From an uncultured Piscinibacter sp. (lineage in GTDB: Bacteria; Pseudomonadota; Gammaproteobacteria; Burkholderiales; Burkholderiaceae_C): 64,000 nucleotides of DNA. Both the position numbers and the translations under genes were made by a program. Each line of letters opens with the position of its first letter. The stretch's first letter is position 1. Shown here piece after piece: positions 36,360 to 44,591 of the stretch. The notes below the pieces were generated by a model, which worked only from the letters and a program-made list of their open reading frames with translations, had not been told where the DNA came from and did no database searches. Location of the stretch: NCBI RefSeq assembly GCF_937952055.1, contig NZ_CALFYO010000032.1, forward strand, positions 186,001 to 250,000. Direction: 5' to 3'.

Positions 36360-37241
36360 ATGGATCTCGCCACGTTCCTCATCCAGTGCCTGAACTCGCT
36401 GCAGTACGGGCTGCTGCTGTTCCTCGTGGCCAGCGGCCTGACGCTGATCTTCGGGATCATGGGCGTCATCAACCTGGCGCACGGCAGTTTCTACATGATC
36501 GGCGCCTACATGGCCTTCGCGCTGGCGCCGGTGGTCGCGGCCACCTTCGGTGGCGGCTTCTTCGCCGTGTTGGTGGTCGGCACCGTGCTCGCGGTGCTGC
36601 TGGGCTACGTGCTGGAGTGGGCCTTCTTCAGCTTCCTCTACGAACGCGAGCACCTGCAGCAGGTGCTGATGACCTACGGGCTGATCCTCGTCTTCGAGGA
36701 GCTGCGCAGCCTGCTGGTGGGCGACGACGTGCACGGCGTGCAGCCGCCCGAGATCCTCGCCGGCACGCTGCCGCTCGGCGAGATGATGACCTACCCGGTC
36801 TATCGCCTGTTCGTCAGCGGCGTGTGCCTGGCGCTGGCCATCGGCATGTGGTTCGTGTTCACGCGCACGCGGCTGGGCATGATGATCCGCGCCGGCAGCA
36901 CCAACCGAGAGATGGTGCAGAGCCTGGGCATCGACATCAAGTTCCTCTACCGCGTGGTGTTCGCCGCAGGCGTGGCGATCGCGGTGCTTGCCGGGATGGT
37001 GGCCGCGCCGGTGTCCAGCGTCTACCCGGGCATGGGCAACACCGTGCTGATCATCTGCTTCGTGGTGGTGGTGATCGGCGGCATCGGCTCGATCCGCGGC
37101 GCGCTGCTGGCAGCCCTGCTGATCGGCGCGGTCGACACCTTCGGCAAGGTGCTGCTGCCGCAGGCCGCCGGTGTGCTGGTCTACGTGCTGATGGCGCTGA
37201 TCCTGCTGTGGAAGCCCGACGGACTCTTCAAGGCGGCCTGA
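36360..37241 (+). CDS. Branched-chain-type ABC permease, LivH-like
   Basis: A 293-residue inner-membrane permease of the LivH family with about eight hydrophobic segments. It opens FLIQCLNSLQYGLLLFLVASGLTLIFGIMGVINLAHGSFYM, the standard LivH start. It has GIDIKFLYRVVFAAGVAIAVLAG and the conserved VVVVIGGIGSIRGALLAALL cytoplasmic loop that meets the ATPases. It is two bases from the LivM-like gene. Confidence 0.94.
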   Translation: MDLATFLIQCLNSLQYGLLLFLVASGLTLIFGIMGVINLAHGSFYMIGAYMAFALAPVVAATFGGGFFAVLVVGTVLAVLLGYVLEWAFFSFLYEREHLQQVLMTYGLILVFEELRSLLVGDDVHGVQPPEILAGTLPLGEMMTYPVYRLFVSGVCLALAIGMWFVFTRTRLGMMIRAGSTNREMVQSLGIDIKFLYRVVFAAGVAIAVLAGMVAAPVSSVYPGMGNTVLIICFVVVVIGGIGSIRGALLAALLIGAVDTFGKVLLPQAAGVLVYVLMALILLWKPDGLFKAA

Positions 37242-37243
37242 CG

Positions 37244-38254
37244 ATGAACGGGATCGATCGCTCCAAGGCCGGCTTCGTCGCCGCCTGCTTCCTCGCCCTC
37301 GCGCTGCTGCCGATGCTGGCCGGCAGCTACGGCGTGGACCTGGTCACCAAGATCATGGTCTACGCGATCTTCGCGCTGAGCCTGGAACTGCTCGTCGGCG
37401 CCACCGGGCTGGTGTGCTTCGGGCAAGCCGCCTTCTTCGGCATCGGGGCCTATGCGGCCGTGCTGCTGTCGCCGCAGAGCGAGGCGGCCGGCCTGGGGTG
37501 GCTGCTGCCGGTGAGCGTCGTCGCGGCGGCGCTCTACGCGCTGGCGGTGGGTGCGCTCAGCCTGCGCACCAAGGGCGTGTACTTCATCATGGTCACGCTG
37601 GCCTTCGCGCAGATGGCCTACTACGTGGTGCATGACACACCGCTGGGCGGCGGCACCGACGGCATCTACCTCTACGTCAAGCCGGTGCTGGGCTCGCTGG
37701 TCGACCTCGACGGTGCGCTCACGCTGTACTTCTTCACGCTCGCCTGCCTGGTCGCGGTGTTCGCCTTCCTCGCCGTGCTGCTGCGCTCGCGCTTCGGCCG
37801 GGCGCTGGCCGGCATCCGCGTCAACGAGCAGCGCATGCGCGCCACCGGCTTCTCCACCTACCCGTACAAGCTGGCGGCCTTCACGATCTCCGGCGGCGTC
37901 GCCGGCCTGGCCGGCTTCCTGTTCGCGGTGAAGGACGGCTTCGTGAACCCCGAGCTGATGAGCTGGCACCTGAGTGGCGCGGTGCTGATCATGATCATCC
38001 TCGGCGGCATCGGCCACCTGCGCGGCGCGCTGATCGGCGCCTTCGCCTTCGCGCTGCTGCAGGAGTTCTTCAAGAGCGAGGCGATCTTCGCTGGCTTCGC
38101 CAAGCACTGGCACCTGGGCCTGGGCCTGACCATCATCGCCAGCGTGGCACTGCTGCCGCGCGGGCTGGTGGGGATGCCGGGCCAGTGGCGCGAGCGGCTG
38201 GTGGGCCGCAGCCGCCCGGCCGTCACCGGGAAGGAGGCGCTGAATGAAGCCTGA
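37244..38254 (+). CDS. Branched-chain-type ABC permease, LivM-like
   Basis: A 336-residue LivM-family permease. The signature LSLELLVGATGLVCFGQAAFFGIGAYAAVLL is near the N-terminus. The conserved region IRVNEQRMRATGFSTYPYKL comes before the C-terminal helices, and ILGGIGHLRGALIGAFAFALLQE forms the coupling segment. Its last 11 bases overlap the start of the LivG-like gene, preceded by AAGGAGG within the livM coding region as ribosome-binding site. Confidence 0.94.
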   Translation: MNGIDRSKAGFVAACFLALALLPMLAGSYGVDLVTKIMVYAIFALSLELLVGATGLVCFGQAAFFGIGAYAAVLLSPQSEAAGLGWLLPVSVVAAALYALAVGALSLRTKGVYFIMVTLAFAQMAYYVVHDTPLGGGTDGIYLYVKPVLGSLVDLDGALTLYFFTLACLVAVFAFLAVLLRSRFGRALAGIRVNEQRMRATGFSTYPYKLAAFTISGGVAGLAGFLFAVKDGFVNPELMSWHLSGAVLIMIILGGIGHLRGALIGAFAFALLQEFFKSEAIFAGFAKHWHLGLGLTIIASVALLPRGLVGMPGQWRERLVGRSRPAVTGKEALNEA

Positions 38255-38999
38255 AGCGAACGGCGTGCTCTTGCGCGGCCGGGACATCACCCGCCGCTGG
38301 GGCGGCCTGGTGGCGGTGGACCGCGTCTCGATCGAGCTCGAGCGCGGCAGCGTGCACGCGGTGATCGGCACCAACGGCGCCGGAAAGTCCACGCTGATCA
38401 ACATCCTCTCCGGCGAGATCCCGCCTTCGGGCGGCAGTGTCGAGCTGCTCGGCCAGGACGTGACGCGCTGGACACAACCCAAGCGCGCGAGAGCGGGCCT
38501 CGGCCGCAGCTACCAGCGCAACACCATCTACCCGAGCTTCACCGTCTTCGAGAACTGCCGCCTCGCCGCGCAGGCGCGCACGCAGAAGCCGTGGGCCTGG
38601 TGGCAGGACGCACAGCGCTGCGCGGCCAGTACCGCCGCCGCGCGCCTGGCGGCGACGAAGGCCGGGCTCGACGCACTGCTCGAGCGCCCGGCCGGCCTGC
38701 TCAGCCACGGGCAGAAGCGCCAGCTCGAGATCGCCATGTGCCTGGCCACCGCACCCGAGGTGCTGCTGCTGGACGAGCCGCTGGCCGGCATGGGTGCCGA
38801 GGAGACCGAGCGCATGCTGGCGCTGCTGGCCGAGCTGCGCGCCGACCACGCCATCCTGCTCGTCGAGCACGACATGGATGCGGTGTTCCGCATCGCCGAC
38901 CGCATCACGGTGATGGTCAACGGCTGCGTGATCGCCTCCGACACGCCCGATGCGATCCGCACCAACCCGCAGGTGCAGTCGGCCTACCTCGGACATTGA
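38244..38999 (+). CDS. Branched-chain-type ABC ATPase, LivG-like
   Basis: A 251-residue ATPase with Walker A GTNGAGKST, the LivG-type GRSYQRNTIYPSFTVFEN Q-loop region, signature LSHGQKRQLEIAM, Walker B VLLLDEPLAGM and LLVEHDMDAVF. The C-terminus SAYLGH is the usual LivG end. It overlaps LivM by 11 bases and is followed one base later by LivF, so all five transporter genes are coupled. Confidence 0.95.
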   Translation: MKPEANGVLLRGRDITRRWGGLVAVDRVSIELERGSVHAVIGTNGAGKSTLINILSGEIPPSGGSVELLGQDVTRWTQPKRARAGLGRSYQRNTIYPSFTVFENCRLAAQARTQKPWAWWQDAQRCAASTAAARLAATKAGLDALLERPAGLLSHGQKRQLEIAMCLATAPEVLLLDEPLAGMGAEETERMLALLAELRADHAILLVEHDMDAVFRIADRITVMVNGCVIASDTPDAIRTNPQVQSAYLGH

Positions 39000-39000
39000 G

Positions 39001-39714
39001 ATGAACCACGACTACCTCGTCGAAGCGCGCGGCCTGCACGCGTGGTACGGCTCCAGCCACGTGCTGCACGGCATCGACCTCACGATCGCGCGTGGCCAGA
39101 CGCTCGGCCTGCTGGGCCGCAACGGCATGGGCAAGAGCACGCTGATCCGCACGCTGCTCGGCCACGTGGCGCAGCGCGAAGGGCAGATCGCCTTCTTCGG
39201 GCAGGATGCCTCGAAGGCGAAACCGCACCAGGTGGCGCGCCTGGGCGTGGCCTACGTGCCCGAGGGCCGCGGCGTGTTCGGCAACCTGACGGTGCGCGAG
39301 AACCTGGTGATGGCTGCGCGGCCCGGCCGCGATGGCCGCGCAGACTGGAGCTACGAGCGCGTGCTCGAGACCTTCCCGCGGCTGAAGGAGCGGCTCACGA
39401 ACCTCGGCGCGCAGCTCTCTGGGGGCGAGCAGCAGATGCTGTCGATCGGCCGCGCGCTGATGACGCACCCGGAGCTGATCATCCTCGACGAGGCCACGGA
39501 AGGCCTGGCGCCGCTGATCGTGGCCGACATCTGGCGCGTCATCGGCGAGATCCGCGCCAGCGGCATCGCCACGCTGATCGTCGACCGCGACTACCGCCGT
39601 GTGCTCGCGCGCAGCGACCGCGCGCTGGTGCTGCAGAAGGGCCAGGTGGTGCTGGAGGGCGAGAGCGAGACGGTGGCGGCGAGCCCGGCGCTGGCGGGCT
39701 ACCTCGGCGTCTGA
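39001..39714 (+). CDS. Branched-chain-type ABC ATPase, LivF-like
   Basis: A 237-residue ATPase with Walker A GRNGMGKST, VAYVPEGRGVFGNLTVREN, signature LSGGEQQMLSIGRALM, Walker B LIILDEATEGLAP and end ALAGYLGV. The switch region reads LIVDRDYRRV, which differs from the common LivF LIVEQN. The ATG at 39001 lies one base after the LivG stop. It is the last gene of the benzoate operon; I see no clear terminator after it. Confidence 0.94.
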   Translation: MNHDYLVEARGLHAWYGSSHVLHGIDLTIARGQTLGLLGRNGMGKSTLIRTLLGHVAQREGQIAFFGQDASKAKPHQVARLGVAYVPEGRGVFGNLTVRENLVMAARPGRDGRADWSYERVLETFPRLKERLTNLGAQLSGGEQQMLSIGRALMTHPELIILDEATEGLAPLIVADIWRVIGEIRASGIATLIVDRDYRRVLARSDRALVLQKGQVVLEGESETVAASPALAGYLGV

Positions 39715-39784
39715 TCCGGCGCAGCGAACATCGCGGGCGAAGAACGGGCCTGTTCGTGGCGTCCGTTCCCGGCCAGGAGCGGAC

Positions 39785-40621
39785 CTATCGAAATGCCGGC
39801 TTGCGCCCTGCGCAAACCTTGAAGGCCATCGGCAAGCTGAGCCCGTCTTCGGCCAGGTACTGATTCGCATGGCGGATGAACGCAGCCTGGATTCGCGCAC
39901 GAGTCTCCGGAAGCTGTGCGCAGATCAGGGCAGAGTTGCGAGCCATGCAGCCCAGCGAGCCCGACCAGAGCGCCTGGGCATCGGGCAGGCGCCACTCGAA
40001 GGTGTGCGACGCAACGCCGACATCTCGAAGTCCGGCGGATTCGAGCAGGCCACGGAAGGCGTCATCCTCTGAGTACCTGAACAGCGGCGGCCCCGCCGGA
40101 AGATCCGGCGGCGCCACGGGGTTGATCTCTTCCAGCGCCGCCATTAGCACGCCATGCAAGCGATTGCGTGCCGGAAGATCCCACCAGGCGAGTGCGCAGA
40201 TACGACCGTCGCGCAATACACGGGCGCACTCGGCCACCGCGACTGGCGGGTCGGGAAAGTGGCCGATGCCGAACGCGCACACCACCGCATCGAACGCGCC
40301 ATCGTCAAAGAGCATCGAGTCGACGCTCGCTTCGCGAAACGTGCAGCCGGGGTTGAGCCTGGCGGCAAGCTCGATCATGCGTGGGGAGAGATCCACGCCG
40401 GTAACGATTGCGCCAAGCAGCGCGGCGTGCCTCGCGATCACGCCGGAACCGCATGCCGCATCGAGAACCTGCGTGCGCGCGCCGACGTTGGCCTTGGTCA
40501 GAAGCGGACCTGCGGCTCGCTCGGTGACCGGCGCAAAGAAGGCATGGTAGGTGCTCGCGAGCCGGTCATGGGCGCTGCGCTCGAAGTCGCGGAACGCATT
40601 CCGATCGATGTCGTCCGACAT
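39785..40621 (-). CDS. SAM-dependent methyltransferase (class I)
   Basis: A 278-residue protein with the class I methyltransferase core: motif I QVLDAACGSGVIARHA (residues about 51-66), the acidic GVDLSPRMIELAARLNP, then FDDGAFDAVVCAFGIGHFPDP and VLRDGRICALAWWDLP. The UbiE/COQ5-like layout does not identify a substrate. Third-codon positions look less GC-extreme than in neighbours, and the gene is flanked by non-coding stretches, so it may be a recent arrival. It converges on the benzoate operon. Confidence 0.85.
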   Translation of the reverse strand: MSDDIDRNAFRDFERSAHDRLASTYHAFFAPVTERAAGPLLTKANVGARTQVLDAACGSGVIARHAALLGAIVTGVDLSPRMIELAARLNPGCTFREASVDSMLFDDGAFDAVVCAFGIGHFPDPPVAVAECARVLRDGRICALAWWDLPARNRLHGVLMAALEEINPVAPPDLPAGPPLFRYSEDDAFRGLLESAGLRDVGVASHTFEWRLPDAQALWSGSLGCMARNSALICAQLPETRARIQAAFIRHANQYLAEDGLSLPMAFKVCAGRKPAFR

Positions 40622-40923
40622 GCCACACCCCCTTGCGTCGGATCCATGCGCAGACGTGGACCCAACATTTGGGACCGTGAACAGATGCCCGCAGGAGATG
40701 CTCGATGCTTGCCGCCTTGGGCGGGCAGCTACGTCTCGTCGACCCGAAACAGGTTGCGGCGTGGGTCAATTCTTGTCAAGGCGACCATCCCGCTCGAAAG
40801 GTCAAGCAGTGCCTCACCCAATGGTGAAAACGGCGGCCTCGAGGCGACGACTTCAATGCGCCCGATGTCTCGGACGGGTCGGGAACTGCCGATCTCCCGT
40901 GCGACCCCGAGCCTGCGAACGCC
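40622..40923. other. 302-bp stretch without a complete gene; possible gene remnant
   Basis: No complete gene is visible. On the minus strand a 64-codon open stretch (40729-40923) follows directly after and in frame with the stop of the sensor kinase. It reads in part VRDIGRIEVVASRPPF and SSGMVALTRIDPRRNLFRV and looks more protein-like than a shadow. It has no start of its own. It may be the wreck of an older gene or chance; I do not recognise it. Confidence 0.35.
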
Positions 40924-42276
40924 TCAGGCCGAGAAGGTCACGCGCACCGCCAGTCCGCCCAGCGCCCCGGAGCGCGCGGTGTCGACATGCGCGCCATGCA
41001 CCGCCGCAATGCGCCGGACGATCGACCAGCCCAGGCCGCTGCCCGGCGCGGCCGTGCCGAGCACGCGGAAGAAGCGCTCCCCGAGGTGTGAGCGCTGTTC
41101 GTCGCTGAGGCCCGGCCCGCTGTCTTCCACGCGCAGCACGGTGCGCCCATCCTCGCGCGCCAGTGTCACCACCACGCGCACGCCGTCACCACCGTAACGC
41201 AAGGCGTTGTCGGCAAGGTTGCGCAGCAGCACGGCCAGCAGCGTGGCACTGCCGCGCACCGGCTGGGCGCCTTCGGCCTCCAGCTCCAGCGACTGGCTGC
41301 GCGCCAACGCCGCCGGGGCCAGGTCAGCCAGCACCTCGCGCGCGACGGCGGCGAGGTCCACCGTCTCGCCCGGGCCTTCGGCGGCGGACTCCAGCCGCGC
41401 CAGCGTCAGCAACTGCTCCACCAGGCGCGTGGCGCGGTCGCAGCCGGCCAGCGTGGCCGCCAGCGCCTGCGCGCGTGCGGTGTCGTCACCACCGGCACCC
41501 TGCGCCACCTGCGCCTGGGCGCGGATCGCGGCGATCGGCGTGCGCAACTCGTGTGCCGCGTCGGCGGTGAAGCGGCGCTCGCTCTCCAGCAGCGCGGCAA
41601 TGCGAGCGAACAGGCCGTTGAGCGCCTCCACCAGCGGGGCGATCTCGCTGGGCAGGCGGTCGCCAGCGGCGTCGGCACGGATCGGCTGCAGTGCCTTCGG
41701 TTCGCGCGCCGCGATCGCCACGCCGATGCGCCGCAGCGGCAGCAGCCCCCGGTGCACCGCCCACCACAGCAGCAGCGCCATCGGTGGCAATGCCACGAGC
41801 ATCGGTCCGACCAGCCCGGCGAGCAGACCCTCGAGGATGGAATCGCGCGACGCGAGCTGCTCGCCGACGTAGACCTGCACATCGCGCTTGTCGCCGTGCG
41901 CGGCGAACACGCGCCAGCGTTCCCCCGCGATCTCCGGCGAGGCGAATCCGCGACGCAGCGCGGTCATCGGCGTGGCCGGCGCGTTGGCCGAGCGCGCCAC
42001 CAGCCGGCCCTCGTGCCAGATCTGGAACGCCACCTTGGGCGCATGACGGTGCAGCGTCGGCGCATCGATGCGCGCGTCGTCCTCGGTCTCCTCGATGTCG
42101 TCGACCTGGCGCACGATGAGCAGCGCGGCGGCCTGGGCGAGATGGCCGTCGAGCAGTTCGCCCAGCTCGTTCCTGGCCTCCCACCAGGTGAAGGCCGCGG
42201 CAGCGAGCCAGACCAGGCTCACCGTGGCGAGCGCCAGGGCGAGCACGCGTGCCTGCAGGGAGTGCAGGATCTTCAC
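40924..42276 (-). CDS. Sensor histidine kinase (QseC/PmrB-like)
   Basis: A 450-residue membrane sensor kinase. The first membrane segment is at residues 12-29, a periplasmic part of about 120 residues follows, and the second membrane segment is about 156-175. Next come a HAMP-like stretch, HisKA with AAHELRTPIAAIRAQ (phospho-acceptor His), N box LLRNLADNALRYGG, and G boxes DSGPGLS and GSGLGWSIV. It shares 4 bases with the response regulator gene and is last of a five-gene cytochrome operon, so it probably senses a redox or oxygen-related cue linked to SHP. Confidence 0.94.
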   Translation of the reverse strand: MKILHSLQARVLALALATVSLVWLAAAAFTWWEARNELGELLDGHLAQAAALLIVRQVDDIEETEDDARIDAPTLHRHAPKVAFQIWHEGRLVARSANAPATPMTALRRGFASPEIAGERWRVFAAHGDKRDVQVYVGEQLASRDSILEGLLAGLVGPMLVALPPMALLLWWAVHRGLLPLRRIGVAIAAREPKALQPIRADAAGDRLPSEIAPLVEALNGLFARIAALLESERRFTADAAHELRTPIAAIRAQAQVAQGAGGDDTARAQALAATLAGCDRATRLVEQLLTLARLESAAEGPGETVDLAAVAREVLADLAPAALARSQSLELEAEGAQPVRGSATLLAVLLRNLADNALRYGGDGVRVVVTLAREDGRTVLRVEDSGPGLSDEQRSHLGERFFRVLGTAAPGSGLGWSIVRRIAAVHGAHVDTARSGALGGLAVRVTFSA

Positions 42277-42941
42277 GAGGACGAGGGGCGCGCGATCGCG
42301 TAGCCGATGCCGCGCACGGTCTGGATCAACGAGGTCTTCAGCTTGCGCCGCAGGTGGTGGATGTGCACCTCCACGGCGTTGCTCTCCACCTCCTGGCCCC
42401 AGCCGTAGATGCGCTGCTCAAGCTGCTCGCGCGAGAGCACGCGGCCGTCGGCCAGCATCAGCGCGTGCAGCACGTCGAACTCGCGGGCCGACAGGGCCAC
42501 CGGCTCGCCGTCCATCGTGACCATGCGCTTGGCCGGATCGAGCACCACGCCGTCGAGGGCGAGCTGCTGGTCGGCCTGGCCGTGGGCGCGGCGCACCAGC
42601 GCGCGCAGCCGCGCCGCCAACTCGTGCAGGTCGACCGGCTTGAGCACGTAGTCGTCGGCACCGAGGTCCAGCCCGCGGATGCGTTCACTGACCGCGTCGC
42701 GTGCCGTCAGCACCAGCACCGGCAGCTTGACGCCCTCGGCGCGGACGGCGCCGAGCACGTCCATGCCATCCTTCATCGGCAGTCCGAGGTCGAGCACCGC
42801 GGCATCGTGGCTGGCGCCGCGCAACTCGCGCTCGGCCGCCTGGCCGTCGCGCACCCAGTCGACCTGGAAGCCGAGCTGCCTCAAGCCGGCACGCAGGCCG
42901 TCGCCGAGCAGGGGGTCGTCTTCGACGAGCAGGATGCGCAT
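42273..42941 (-). CDS. Response regulator, OmpR family (QseB/PmrA-like)
   Basis: A 222-residue two-domain regulator. The receiver (1-115) has the acidic pair at Glu7-Asp9, phospho-acceptor Asp51 in AVLDLGLPMKDG, and Lys101 in VLKPVDLHELAARL. The winged-helix OmpR domain (about 125-218) ends VRGIGYAIA. It lies 10 bases after the cytochrome b561 gene and overlaps the sensor kinase by 4 bases. A CTTAA-type direct repeat in the operon promoter (44553-44569) matches the box bound by PmrA/QseB regulators, suggesting it controls its own operon. Confidence 0.95.
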   Translation of the reverse strand: MRILLVEDDPLLGDGLRAGLRQLGFQVDWVRDGQAAERELRGASHDAAVLDLGLPMKDGMDVLGAVRAEGVKLPVLVLTARDAVSERIRGLDLGADDYVLKPVDLHELAARLRALVRRAHGQADQQLALDGVVLDPAKRMVTMDGEPVALSAREFDVLHALMLADGRVLSREQLEQRIYGWGQEVESNAVEVHIHHLRRKLKTSLIQTVRGIGYAIARPSSS

Positions 42942-42951
42942 GGCCGGATTG

Positions 42952-43641
42952 TCAGTCGTCGTCGCGGTCGCCGTCGTGCACCAGCCGCGTCAGCTGTGTG
43001 CCGGCGTCCTGCGGCGCGGCTTGCCACTGCGTCCACCAGAAGCCCAGCACCGCGGCGATCATCACCGCAGCCAAGGTCGCCCAGCCGCGGCGGATGCCCT
43101 CGCCCTGCGGCACCGGCTTGCGGCCGGTGAACATCGATCGCACCAGATTCTCCTTGTGCACGAGGCTGCCCACCACCACGCCGGCGACGTGAATCACCAC
43201 CAAGGCCATCAATCCGTTGGCGGCGAGTTCATGCAGTTCCTCGAGCCATTCCCCCCCGAGGTCGTTGTAGGTCGCGAAGCCGCTCGCGGCCGTGACGCCG
43301 ATCAAGGCGAGCAGTCCGACGATGGCCAGTGCGCCGGCCGGGTTGTGGCCGGTGTGGTGCTCGGGCGAGCGGCCCAGCAGCGAGCGCAGGTAGGCGAAGG
43401 CCGCGCGCGGGCCGCGCACGAAGCTGCTGAAGCGCGCGTAGCGGGTGCCGACCAGGCCCCACAGCACGCGGAAGGCCACCAGGCCGGCCATGGTGTAACC
43501 CAGCGTCACGTGCACGAGCCGCCAGTGTTCGCTCTCCGCGGTGATCCAGGCGCCCGCGAAGCTGGCCACCAGCAGCCAGTGGAAGACGCGCACGGGCACG
43601 TCCCACACCAGGGTGGACGGAGTCCGGGATTCGGTGTTCAT
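42952..43641 (-). CDS. Cytochrome b561-family membrane protein
   Basis: A 229-residue inner-membrane diheme cytochrome b of the bacterial b561 family. Four main membrane helices carry the haem histidines in VRVFHWLLVASF, WRLVHVTLGYTMAGLVAFRVLWG, LHELAANGLMAL and VVIHVAGVVVGS. A fifth hydrophobic segment lies near the C-terminus. It would pass quinol electrons to the diheme cytochrome c and on to SHP encoded upstream. It ends 10 bases before the response regulator. Confidence 0.93.
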   Translation of the reverse strand: MNTESRTPSTLVWDVPVRVFHWLLVASFAGAWITAESEHWRLVHVTLGYTMAGLVAFRVLWGLVGTRYARFSSFVRGPRAAFAYLRSLLGRSPEHHTGHNPAGALAIVGLLALIGVTAASGFATYNDLGGEWLEELHELAANGLMALVVIHVAGVVVGSLVHKENLVRSMFTGRKPVPQGEGIRRGWATLAAVMIAAVLGFWWTQWQAAPQDAGTQLTRLVHDGDRDDD

Positions 43642-43657
43642 CGTGATCTCCTTCGGC

Positions 43658-44113
43658 TCAGCGCGGAATGCTGATGCGGTCTTCGTTGTATTCGCCCTCG
43701 GCGGCACCGCGGTGGCAGGCGCCGCAGTTCGAGGCGCTCTTGATCGCCGGCCGCGTCCAGGCCGCCTTGGGCACCTCGCGGTGCTCGCGCACGAACCAGT
43801 CGCTGCGCGTGATGCGGTCTTCGGGCGGCGCCGTTCGGGCACGCTTGCCGCTGCCGGCGTAGGCCACCAGCCAGTCACCGATGGACTTCTGCGCGGCGGC
43901 GTCGAGCGAGGCGTCGGTGCCGTAATGCTTGCCGAGGTTGGCCATCAACCGCTGCCAGGATTCCTTCGGCAGCAGGGCCGGCGGGTAGGGCGTGTGGCAG
44001 GCGCCGCATTCCTGCACGTAGGCCGGCGAGAGCATGTAGCGGTCGTCGTCCGCGTGGGCCAGCGAGGCGGCCAGCGTGAGCGGAGCAAGGAGGGCGAGGC
44101 GGATCGGGTTCAT
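43658..44113 (-). CDS. Diheme cytochrome c (DHC)
   Basis: A 151-residue periplasmic cytochrome. The signal peptide is residues 1-22 (ending LAHA). Two CxxCH haem sites are CGACHTPYPP near residue 37 and NCGACHRG near residue 135. The N-terminal block MLSPAYVQECGACHTPYPPALLP is characteristic of the DHC that partners SHP in Rhodobacter and Shewanella. It lies between the SHP and cytochrome b561 genes, consistent with the electron path quinol to b561 to DHC to SHP. Confidence 0.93.
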   Translation of the reverse strand: MNPIRLALLAPLTLAASLAHADDDRYMLSPAYVQECGACHTPYPPALLPKESWQRLMANLGKHYGTDASLDAAAQKSIGDWLVAYAGSGKRARTAPPEDRITRSDWFVREHREVPKAAWTRPAIKSASNCGACHRGAAEGEYNEDRISIPR

Positions 44114-44124
44114 GGCAACGCTCC

Positions 44125-44514
44125 TCACTTCAGCGTCAGCAGCCAGGCCAGCACGTCGGCCTTCTCGCCGGGCGTGCACTCGCGGCCGAGCACGTCGTTG
44201 CAGTTGCGGCGGAACCACTTCTCGGTCTTGGCGACGTCGGTGAAGCGCTCGGCGTTGGCGGCCGGCGCGAGCGGCTGGATGAGCTTGCCGGTGGAGGCGT
44301 GCTTGCCCGTGCCGGTGGGCGTGGCGCCGTGGCACGACGAGCAGCTCCAGTCCTTGGGGCCCTGGGTGGTGAAGAACTTCTGGCCGCGCGCGGGCTCGGC
44401 GGCGGCCTTGGCGGCGCTGCTGTAGCCGGCGAGCTGCTCGGCCGGCGTGGCGGCGCGGGCGACCGCCGTGGCGGCCAGCGCCAGGGCGATCACGAGAACG
44501 GTGGATTTCTGCAT
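44125..44514 (-). CDS. SHP-type oxygen-binding cytochrome c (DUF1924)
   Basis: A 129-residue periplasmic monohaem cytochrome related to Rhodobacter sphaeroides haem protein SHP. The signal peptide is about 1-21. The haem site is CSSCHGATPTGTG. The segment RNCNDVLGRECTPGEKADVLAWLLTLK is the SHP hallmark: an asparagine that serves as the sixth, displaceable ligand, and two cysteines that form a disulfide. SHP binds O2 and NO when reduced. It is first gene of a five-gene operon, with a GGAG ribosome-binding site. Confidence 0.93.
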   Translation of the reverse strand: MQKSTVLVIALALAATAVARAATPAEQLAGYSSAAKAAAEPARGQKFFTTQGPKDWSCSSCHGATPTGTGKHASTGKLIQPLAPAANAERFTDVAKTEKWFRRNCNDVLGRECTPGEKADVLAWLLTLK

Positions 44515-44552
44515 GGCGACTCCTTTCGGTGTCGCCATGGTCGCGGCGCGGG

Positions 44553-44569
44553 TTTAAGGAACTCTTAGC
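44553..44569 (-). promoter_or_regulatory. PmrA/QseB-like direct repeat before the SHP operon
   Basis: On the minus strand the sequence reads GCTAAG-N5-CTTAAA, two half-sites 11 bases apart as in the CTTAA(G/T)-N5-CTTAA(G/T) box of PmrA/QseB-type regulators. The second half matches at five of six positions and the first at four. It lies 39 bases upstream of the SHP start codon. Confidence 0.5.
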
Positions 44570-44591
44570 GCCCCGCGCCGCTTGACCTGCG

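Noticed and set aside
35525..38254. 909-codon plus-strand frame read as one protein
   Set aside because: Only its C-terminal part (from 37244) is the real LivM-like gene. The rest is a shadow of the binding-protein and LivH-like genes in another frame.
39715..39784. Terminator or integration site after the LivF-like gene
   Set aside because: Some inverted sequence is present, but no stable stem with a T-run and no direct repeats were found.
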